Shown here: positions 32,701 through 38,691 of the stretch, piece after piece | How positions within the stretch are numbered: position 1 is the stretch's first letter | Layout of the letters: the number at the start of each line of letters is the position of its first letter | Assembly: GCA_947623225.1 (NCBI GenBank) | Contig: CANQGO010000016.1 | Location: 1-38,691 of the forward strand | Reading direction: 5' to 3' | Origin: an uncultured Clostridia bacterium | Lineage (GTDB): Bacteria > Bacillota > Clostridia > Christensenellales > CAG-314 | Length of the DNA: 38,691 bases | Translations under genes and position numbers: made by a program | The notes under the pieces: generated by a model | Database searches by the model: none | What the model saw: the letters and a program-made list of their open reading frames with translations, nothing else | What the model was told of the DNA's origin: nothing

Positions 32701-33991
32701 CGCGCAAGCATTCCTCGAGTGTTACTCCCTCAGCCGCTTCACGGCGGGCGAGCACCTCGCGTCTGTGGGCGAAGCCGCATTCTCACTGTGCTCGGTCACG
32801 TTCAATGAGGACGAGAGCGTATTCTACCTTCACGACTTCGTACTCGTGCTCCGCGGTACCACTCCGCCCACTCTGGGTCAGAAGCCCTTCGACCGCACTC
32901 AACCCCGCGTGTATGTGGATAGCTACGAGACGGGCGTGGAGTTTGCCGAGTACGGCAATTGGCACCAATACGTGCGCTACCTGCGCGTGGCGTCGGATGA
33001 CGAACCTCGCACTATGTATAGCGTCGAAAACTTCGGCGATACCCTCGTGCTCGATGACCGCGCCCTCTTCGGCGACGGCAGTCACTACGGCTTGTACAAG
33101 TGGGAGGACGCCTACACCCTCGTCGTGTGCTGGTTCGAGTATGAGTCTATGAACGGTAGTTTCAGTACTCTGACCGTCCGCGCCGAGCTTAACTCCGACG
33201 ATTGGCTGACCGGTATCCAATTCGAAGATACGCCTTACACATTCGTGGACGCCGGCACGACCCTCACCTATAGCCACGTGGACTCCGCCGGTCTGGACCT
33301 CACCGTCACGGTGGGCACCGGCGAGGCGACCTGGGGCGGTACTCGCGTCACCGTCGAAGTGGTCAACTATCGCACCCGGTTCACTCTGGATGGCTACGTG
33401 TATACCCTGTCTTTGTTCAACAACGCCGGCACCCTCACCTATAGCTACTCCCGTAGCAAGATAGTGGTGGAGCGCACCTATACCGCCGCCGACGGCAGCA
33501 GTATAACCATTCGCTTCGGCGACTATATCACCGCCAACGGTTGCCTCAAGAACGTCGACGGTATCACAGGTCCGTACGGCAATGGTCTCGAGACCACTGC
33601 ATACGGCTGGTCCCTCACCGAGTTGAATGAGGACACGTACACGTACTTGATACCTTGGCGTAGCGATAACTATACCATCACCATCCACCTCAGCGGCGAT
33701 ACCTTCACCTACGAGTGGACCAAGTCCGCTCAGTACAGGTACCTGACCGCCGCCGACGGCACTCGTATCACCGCGCTGGTGAGCACGGACGGCACCGTGC
33801 AGTCTATGCATATCATCTTCGCTACGGCGAGCGGCACGGTCGAGTTGCCTTGCAAGATAGTCGGCAACCATAGCAACGAGTACATAGTGGAGGCTACCTC
33901 CGACACCGACGAAGGTGCCGAGTTCGCAGGCTCCTATACTATCACTCTGGACCTTGAACACAATTCGTTTACATATGAGCGGCAGTCCTGA
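29723..33991 (+). CDS. Giant surface lipoprotein with InlB B-type and BspA-type leucine-rich repeats
   Basis: The product has 1422 residues. The signal peptide ends in a perfect lipobox LAAC (Cys27), followed by a proline/acid-rich linker, so it is lipid-anchored outside the membrane. Residues about 45-400 hold three or four Listeria-Bacteroides (InlB B/Flg_new-type) beta modules ending in phrases such as ITLYAVW. Residues about 400-770 are tyrosine- and acid-rich beta structure without a family I can name. Residues about 775-1030 are BspA/TpLRR-type leucine-rich repeats (VVIPEGVTAIADGVF, IGARAFYGCTGLTEI, IGSEAFYGCTGLTEL). The C-terminal 350 residues are repeated beta-rich, lipocalin-like units. 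There is no LPXTG. An adhesive or carbohydrate/host-binding role is inferred. The start has only a GAGAG site, so translation may be modest. Confidence 0.88.
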   Translation: MKRKLFKIAIFALLFALSVTALALAACKPDDPVTPPGPEPSAQVTVTVDFDLEGAEDATFTIDAGANFYSRLQEVVRPITGLVFDGYYLDGVAVTAQTAAPDHDFTVTAHWLVPYSVEVYLEDLEGNFTKDNARTRSYTGARGGKATAEAQSIEGFEWDESHPDNVTESTLTDAGTTLRLYYKRALYTLSFDKGNATAATGEMGSLSVKYGQSISLPACGFTSATARFAGYNTRTDNGGTAYSVGDSITMQGNITLYAVWMATVHQTVWLESVETDGVFDTSDTVTFEAVVGSFVNARDYDTSRYTRAGEHEGTVGSGTVAENGLSLTTYHTLRVFTVTYADGTDRTESVKYGRQHTVLEAPVSDTEEVIMYCTSATGNGRDYNFGDTFTVTSDITLYPVIVDIFTDAAGSGDTLRLRRNFSGRGAAVLVRGGEELPGFVTITTYGDMIIVDFDVTTYTDDGEVDTVYNGRVTDAEGHKFSYRDEELYGTYIYYDYLSDELVMALLAFDGYSTGTLGIPDPDSVDDRIAFYWIYRYEYLPDTDDYLVYYYLPADPENTQSRTYFKVVKDPQTIEDVTLDGYFMELGEEGYYEWQLVRNGEVQDVLFVPNGYGEATLYDISMDADGNRELLPYQSGHYFSSDIKGEYEFVVNDKVEFYFILKAQQYEGETYYFFLQRGEEYGVYLQNEQEYPQIYLDGYGGAAYYTDVSDTEGTIGYYTITDQNGDYVVIVTFMDSTLGELAVHVTLPDGEEYGTYEVYDDGLVIVDNVVTQYLGHSSVIVIPDGVTAIEARVFANVSLTSVTFPSSLTYIGDYAFENSSASGGNSLRTVYFLGEIPPTLGEDVFRWIKGNFTIVVPDGCEQIYREAFATATPSQPSGYAVYVVSRAEQANKPLYEVVDGTLVSYNNKDEDPSDVHVVIPEGVTAIADGVFNGITYITSVDLAGVRTIGARAFYGCTGLTEIIGGEHVTDIGSEAFYGCTGLTELEMDAIVNIGAQAFLECYSLSRFTAGEHLASVGEAAFSLCSVTFNEDESVFYLHDFVLVLRGTTPPTLGQKPFDRTQPRVYVDSYETGVEFAEYGNWHQYVRYLRVASDDEPRTMYSVENFGDTLVLDDRALFGDGSHYGLYKWEDAYTLVVCWFEYESMNGSFSTLTVRAELNSDDWLTGIQFEDTPYTFVDAGTTLTYSHVDSAGLDLTVTVGTGEATWGGTRVTVEVVNYRTRFTLDGYVYTLSLFNNAGTLTYSYSRSKIVVERTYTAADGSSITIRFGDYITANGCLKNVDGITGPYGNGLETTAYGWSLTELNEDTYTYLIPWRSDNYTITIHLSGDTFTYEWTKSAQYRYLTAADGTRITALVSTDGTVQSMHIIFATASGTVELPCKIVGNHSNEYIVEATSDTDEGAEFAGSYTITLDLEHNSFTYERQS

Positions 33992-33998
33992 TACTGCC
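33981..33998 (+). other. Hairpin around the lipoprotein stop codon
   Basis: GGCAGT (33981-33986) pairs with ACTGCC (33993-33998), with the TGA stop in the loop. It lacks a good T-run, so it is more likely a read-through or processing hairpin between the two lipoprotein genes than a full terminator. Confidence 0.35.
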
Positions 33999-34036
33999 CT
34001 CTTGTGATAAAAAAATCTTTTTATGGAGGAAACATT

Positions 34037-37000
34037 ATGAAAAAAACAGCTTCACGATGGTTGCTGTGTATAGTTCTCGTGCTGGCACTGACGGCGAGTT
34101 TCGCACTCACTGCCTGCCACAAGACGTATACGGCTACCTTTGTGGGAGGCGACGGTGCCACCGGCACAGCCCCTGCTCCTATAGAGTCGGAGGGCGAGAT
34201 CACACTCCCGCAGAACACGTTCACGCGTGACGGCTACACCTTCTCCGGTTGGTCGGACGGTTCCGAGACCTACCAAGCAGGTGCTACCTATACGCTGACC
34301 AAGGACACCGAGTTCACGGCTCAGTGGACGTCGAACGGCTCTACGCCTCCCGCGACCAAGTACACGCTGACCTTTGCTCTGGGCGATCACGCAGCGTCCG
34401 ATGCTACCGCACCCGCCGCTCAGCAACTGGAAGCCGGTGCCGAGTACACCCTGCCCGACGGACCCAAGGCGGCAGATGGCTACACCTTTGCAGGCTGGGG
34501 CGCGAGCAAACTCGCTGCCGGCAGCCAATACACCATGCCCGCGTCTGACACGACCCTGACCGCTCAGTGGACGTCGAACGGACCTGCTCCTGCGACTCCC
34601 TTCACCACCGGCTTGTTCAATGGTATTGCGGAGTTCCAGTACGAGGAACGCGCTTGCATTATCTCCTTCAACAATGAAGACTTCGGCGAAGATGGCGAGG
34701 AGATGGCAGGAATGGCTATTTCGATGATCATGATCGGCGAGGGTGAGGTACAATGTGAATACTTGTACAAGATCCAAGACAACAAGATCATCTTCTACGC
34801 TATGGAAGACGACGGCGACTCTTTCTTGCCTACAAACTCCATTACCGGTACTATCTCCGGCAATAAGCTCACCATCAATATCGATGGAAATATAGGCTAC
34901 GACTACGAAGGCGGCCAAGTACAAGTGAAGACTTCCTTCACCGTAAATATGTACAAGTTGACTGTCTCCGGCACGGTCCATTCCGACGGCGAGCATTGGG
35001 TAAGCGAAGGCACCCACATGTTGTTCTTTACTTTCCTGTTCATGTATGAAGATATCCCTTCCGCTACACTCAACGGTCAGACTTTCGACATTGAGGACGA
35101 AGAAGCAATCATGCCCGCTCAGGACAGCACTCTCGAGTGCAGCGGTCTGTACTTCCTTACGTACTCTTTCGGTACTGACAGCCACGCGGCAGAGGGTGTG
35201 AAGGTCCCCGAGCGCGACGGCGGTCCCGAGGGAGACGAGCTTTATCTTCCCTCTTACTTCGAGGCTGAGGAAGGCTGGAAGTTCGGCGGCTGGAGAGACG
35301 AAGACGGCACGGAATATCCTTCTAATTCGTATGAACCCTTCATCATGCCCGATCACAATGTGACCCTGACGGCTATCTGGATAGAGGTACCGTCCCTCAC
35401 AGATTACAACGGAATATGGAAACTTTCTCAACCTGTTAGCATTGGCTTCTACGATGCTATAGACTTCATCAAGATCGTAGGCGACTATGAAATATGGTTG
35501 CATGAGCAAGGAAGTAGTTTTACGCAAAAGAACAATGCGGACACCGAGAAGGTGGACGGTATCATCTCCGCAGAGTGGAACCCGACCTATACCTCCGGTT
35601 GCAGGATCGTATTCACGTCGGCTGACCAACTCGATATGTACGTCTATAGTAATGGGGATTTTGAAGGAGAACCCACTCATTTGACGCTTACTCGTGCTAC
35701 GACGGTGAAGGTCACATTTGACCTCGGCGATTGCACGGACGGCACTGCTCCCGATCCTATCGAAGTATTGCCCGGCGATACCGTTGCAAACTCGGATATA
35801 CCCGATGATCCTACTTGGGAACACCACAAGTTCCTCGGTTGGTACGCAGAGGGCGCGGAAGAGCCGTTTGACCTCTACACGACTGCTATCGAGAGCGATA
35901 TTACCCTGACTGCTCATTGGCAGGATATGAGCGCGACCAAGGTGACCGTTCACTTTGACGCCAACGCCGGCAGCGACAACGTCGAGGGTATGCCTCAGGA
36001 CGCTCAGGTGACTTGGGGCGATCACTTGACCAAGCCCACCGAGATCCCCACTCGTGAAGGATACAAATTCGCTCACTGGTCTACTTCTACCTATTCTACA
36101 GGTTCGGAATTTGACTATGCGAACAACGTCATAGAGGAAGAACTCACTCTCTACGCAGTTTGGAAGAAGGCGGTCACCGTCACTTTCAGCGTGGAAGGCG
36201 ACACTACCAAGGTCCCCGCTATCCATACCTACCAGGGAGAAGAAGAGACTCTGCCCGGATATGACGGCAACAACGCTGCAGGACACGCTTTCGTCGGTTG
36301 GAAACAACAAGGCGACAACGACCTGCTTGAGACACTCGACATTTACAACGAAGATATCACACTCGAGGCTGTATTCGGCGTGATCTACACTCCGGAGAGA
36401 GGCTCTGAGGGTTACGGCGACTTCATCGTCCGCGATGACAATCTCGTTGTATTCAGTGGCTATACCTATTCGTACACGAAGGAAGGAAACGTTTACACAT
36501 TCGGTAGCAGATATGCTCAAAGCGTTTGCAAAGTGAATGACGATACTCATACTTACGCAAGGGCAGACATGTTCGCAGGCTCTTACCAAGACAACGACCG
36601 GAAAGGTACTCTGGAACTGGACGGCTTCGGCGGTGCTACCTTCACGGTAGGCAGTGCCAAGACCACAGGTACATATACCTACGAGGAGTACGAATCTGTC
36701 ACCGTTACATTCGACGGCAAGCAGACTACGCTTGAATGGTCATACAATGATTACGAGTTCGTCGGTCTGCTGACCATAGGCGATGAGTCCTATGTATTCG
36801 GCAATTACCAAGTAACCCTGCTGCTCAATGGTTTGTATGAAGGTCAGAGCAGCCCTTACGAATACCAGATTACCTACGGTGAACTGTTCGAGATCGATTC
36901 CGTATTGGAAATGATCATCGAGATCCCCGAGGGCAAGACGCTCTACGGCTGGCAAAAAGAGAATGGAAGTTTCCTCGGCGAAGAAGAGGCTATCACTGCT

Positions 37001-38691
37001 CCTTTGACGCTGACTGCCGTATCTCATATCTGCGTCAGACTTGACGGCAAAGACGATGACAACAACGTCACTGTTCTCTGGGACTTGGAAGATACCGGTT
37101 CCATAGAAGTGACCTTCCCCGACGGCTCCGACCTCACACGTGACGGTTACACATTCGGCGGATGGAAGGCACACGACGATTCTTCCGCGGAGCCGCATAT
37201 CTATGCAGCCAATGAAAAGCTTACCGTTGAGGAAAGCACGATTTTCGACGCGGTATGGAACGGACAGGGTACCCCCCCCTTCACGACTGAAGCAATTAAC
37301 GCGTCTTTGGAGACGGAAGACCAATCAAGTTCTGTTGGCTTAGCTTCAGATGGTAGCGGATACGTTGTATGCAACGAAGAAGGCGATGCTGAATTCTCCT
37401 ATACAATTGCAGCCGACGGAACTGTCACAATTACGATCGATCAGGAAACTTCGGAAGAGTCGGGCGTTACATTCGTAAGCGGTTCATTGCACGGGCGCAA
37501 TCTTGTACTCACATTCTCATATAAATATTTCAGTAATGTGACTACAATTAAGTTTGAAGGTAAACTGATTCTTGTTAAAACCCAAAATTTGCAGTATGAA
37601 GGCGAAAACATGGATTTGGAATGTTACTATTTCGCCGGTGCAAAAATACCAGTTTCAGGCTACTTCGAAGATAAAACTCTCAAAGAGATCCAAGTAAACG
37701 GAACAGCGTTGTCTCAGGACGAGATAGCAAACGGCTATACCGTCCCCGATGAGGACGTAGTGCTTACCTTCGTATACGAAAGCGAAAAAGAGCCGGAGCC
37801 GACCACAACGTATACCATCACCTACAAACCCGGTGATGGTGCAACGGGTGAGGAATATCAACACAAAGTCGAACAGGCAGAGTACAAATTCCTCTATCCC
37901 TACAATGAAAGTCTCAAATATACGCGTGAAGGTTATTACTTCGGCGGCTGGAAGATCGAAGGCGACGACAGCGGCAAACTCTATCAAGGCAACGACTCAT
38001 ACACCCTCACGGGCGATATAGTCGTCACCGCACAGTGGAATCAACCTATCAAGGTCACGATCGAGGGACTGAACGAGTCCGGCGTCGAGGAGAACATAAG
38101 GGCATTGACATACGATAAAGGTACGCACACGCTTACTCTTTCGCCCTCGGAAGCAAAAAGCTTTGTTTTCTTCAAAGACGTAGCTGATGCCCGCTTGGAC
38201 TACATTGAGCGTGATGGCTTCACCGCAAGTTGGTCGTGCAGTTGCCATCCGGGAAAGACATATGCTCCGGGCGACGCTCACGCATTCACAGGCGACGCAA
38301 CGATCACTGTCACTTGGATACGGAAACCCTTTACTTCCGATCACTTCGCAGATAATTTCGGCGAATATACGACAGATACTCCGCTCAGCTTCTATGACTG
38401 TGACTTTGTCAAAGTAGTGTTTAACAGAGACGGTATTGCTTTCTATGAAAAAGGCGATTCCGATGACTATGCAACGCAATTGGGAACAATTAAGTATGAA
38501 GAGAGCCGGATCACCGGTATGATTGGTAAATACGAAATCACCATCACCTTCGAAGGTGATACGATGACAGTCGCATGGTCGTTTAATGGTAGTGGCTCCG
38601 GTACTCTCACCAGAGGCGGACAGGAGCAGGTCACCAAGTACGGCGTGACGTATTCGTCCGGCGAGCACGAGGCGACAGATTTGCCCTCCGG
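34037..38691 (+). CDS. Giant surface lipoprotein with many InlB B-type repeats (3' end outside window)
   Basis: The frame is open from ATG 34037 (GGAGG 8 bp upstream) to the window end, giving at least 1551 residues. The signal peptide ends in lipobox LTAC, Cys27. Listeria-Bacteroides (InlB B) modules, each with a GYxFxGW-like core and an LTAxW-like end, lie at about 31-97, 109-178, 379-447, 556-628, 635-709, 714-781, 998-1073 and 1258-1333. They alternate with lipocalin-like beta domains (about 185-375, 455-553, 795-960, 1085-1185 and from about 1365), the first of which starts PFTTGLFNG. It lies 45 bp after the previous lipoprotein with no separate promoter seen, so the two are probably cotranscribed. 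An in-frame C8 run lies at codons 1079-1081. Confidence 0.88.
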   Translation, partial: MKKTASRWLLCIVLVLALTASFALTACHKTYTATFVGGDGATGTAPAPIESEGEITLPQNTFTRDGYTFSGWSDGSETYQAGATYTLTKDTEFTAQWTSNGSTPPATKYTLTFALGDHAASDATAPAAQQLEAGAEYTLPDGPKAADGYTFAGWGASKLAAGSQYTMPASDTTLTAQWTSNGPAPATPFTTGLFNGIAEFQYEERACIISFNNEDFGEDGEEMAGMAISMIMIGEGEVQCEYLYKIQDNKIIFYAMEDDGDSFLPTNSITGTISGNKLTINIDGNIGYDYEGGQVQVKTSFTVNMYKLTVSGTVHSDGEHWVSEGTHMLFFTFLFMYEDIPSATLNGQTFDIEDEEAIMPAQDSTLECSGLYFLTYSFGTDSHAAEGVKVPERDGGPEGDELYLPSYFEAEEGWKFGGWRDEDGTEYPSNSYEPFIMPDHNVTLTAIWIEVPSLTDYNGIWKLSQPVSIGFYDAIDFIKIVGDYEIWLHEQGSSFTQKNNADTEKVDGIISAEWNPTYTSGCRIVFTSADQLDMYVYSNGDFEGEPTHLTLTRATTVKVTFDLGDCTDGTAPDPIEVLPGDTVANSDIPDDPTWEHHKFLGWYAEGAEEPFDLYTTAIESDITLTAHWQDMSATKVTVHFDANAGSDNVEGMPQDAQVTWGDHLTKPTEIPTREGYKFAHWSTSTYSTGSEFDYANNVIEEELTLYAVWKKAVTVTFSVEGDTTKVPAIHTYQGEEETLPGYDGNNAAGHAFVGWKQQGDNDLLETLDIYNEDITLEAVFGVIYTPERGSEGYGDFIVRDDNLVVFSGYTYSYTKEGNVYTFGSRYAQSVCKVNDDTHTYARADMFAGSYQDNDRKGTLELDGFGGATFTVGSAKTTGTYTYEEYESVTVTFDGKQTTLEWSYNDYEFVGLLTIGDESYVFGNYQVTLLLNGLYEGQSSPYEYQITYGELFEIDSVLEMIIEIPEGKTLYGWQKENGSFLGEEEAITAPLTLTAVSHICVRLDGKDDDNNVTVLWDLEDTGSIEVTFPDGSDLTRDGYTFGGWKAHDDSSAEPHIYAANEKLTVEESTIFDAVWNGQGTPPFTTEAINASLETEDQSSSVGLASDGSGYVVCNEEGDAEFSYTIAADGTVTITIDQETSEESGVTFVSGSLHGRNLVLTFSYKYFSNVTTIKFEGKLILVKTQNLQYEGENMDLECYYFAGAKIPVSGYFEDKTLKEIQVNGTALSQDEIANGYTVPDEDVVLTFVYESEKEPEPTTTYTITYKPGDGATGEEYQHKVEQAEYKFLYPYNESLKYTREGYYFGGWKIEGDDSGKLYQGNDSYTLTGDIVVTAQWNQPIKVTIEGLNESGVEENIRALTYDKGTHTLTLSPSEAKSFVFFKDVADARLDYIERDGFTASWSCSCHPGKTYAPGDAHAFTGDATITVTWIRKPFTSDHFADNFGEYTTDTPLSFYDCDFVKVVFNRDGIAFYEKGDSDDYATQLGTIKYEESRITGMIGKYEITITFEGDTMTVAWSFNGSGSGTLTRGGQEQVTKYGVTYSSGEHEATDLPS
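37272..37279 (+). repeat. C8 homopolymer inside coding sequence
   Basis: Eight C encode part of Thr-Pro-Pro at residues 1079-1081 of the second giant lipoprotein. A one-base slip would shift the frame and truncate the protein. The frame is open as sequenced. Confidence 0.85.

Noticed and set aside
34052-36589. An 845-codon minus-strand open frame opposite the second giant lipoprotein
   Set aside because: The plus frame has a signal peptide, lipobox, ribosome binding site and repeated InlB B modules; the antisense frame is a by-product of codon bias.
1-38691. CRISPR arrays, rRNA genes and insertion sequences
   Set aside because: I saw no regularly spaced direct repeats, rRNA-like sequence or transposase frames anywhere in the window.

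Overview
The window looks like a piece of chromosome from an anaerobic, monoderm Firmicute (Clostridia-like), probably gut- or host-associated. The signs are strong AGGAGG-type ribosome binding sites, many near-consensus TTGACA/TATAAT promoters, an oxygen-sensitive class III ribonucleotide reductase under NrdR boxes, a monocluster ferredoxin, a Spo0A-type DNA-binding domain, and very large lipoproteins with Listeria-Bacteroides (InlB B) repeats. No taxonomic marker such as 16S rRNA is present, so this is an inference.

Region 1 (1-4,110) is accessory and visibly AT-richer than the rest. It holds the 3' part of a large Eco57I-type restriction-modification methylase, an unknown 112-residue protein, and a tightly coupled pair: a TcmP-like protein and its three-cysteine radical-SAM-like partner. 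It ends in a terminator and then a 21-bp copy of the 3' end of the tRNA-Ser gene that lies just downstream. That is what an element integrated at a tRNA gene leaves behind, so this block is best read as a mobile defence or modification island.

Region 2 (4,280-17,335) is housekeeping: tRNA-Ser(UGA), asnS, an apparent tsaD / P-type ATPase / M32 carboxypeptidase operon, a ferredoxin, a candidate 115-nt small RNA with two anti-Shine-Dalgarno-like CU motifs, then nrdD (fused to a redoxin domain) followed by trxB. After a small membrane protein come, on the minus strand, nnrD and a stand-alone Spo0A C-terminal-domain protein. The 400 bp between ferredoxin and nrdD hold the small RNA, two NrdR boxes and the nrdD promoter; I see nothing else there.

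Region 3 (17,567-29,484) continues with leuS, cysK, a small lipoprotein, a trpS / DUF5685-like / J-domain-like / membrane-protein operon, a THUMP RNA methyltransferase, an isochorismatase-family hydrolase, a flavin reductase, a zinc-dehydrogenase relative without catalytic zinc ligands, and a metallo-beta-lactamase-fold hydrolase. tsaD and the THUMP methyltransferase have -10 boxes placed so that transcription would begin at or next to the start codon.

Region 4 (29,551-38,691) is a surface-protein locus. A promoter whose -35/-10 spacer contains a run of nine G drives a leader with mutually exclusive hairpins and an intrinsic terminator, followed by two giant lipoprotein genes; the second runs off the window and carries an in-frame run of eight C. 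Together these suggest a phase-variable, attenuated surface-lipoprotein locus. The main candidates for undescribed biology are this locus, the TcmP/radical-SAM island, the CU-motif small RNA, and the Spo0A-C orphan with a near-consensus 0A box upstream.
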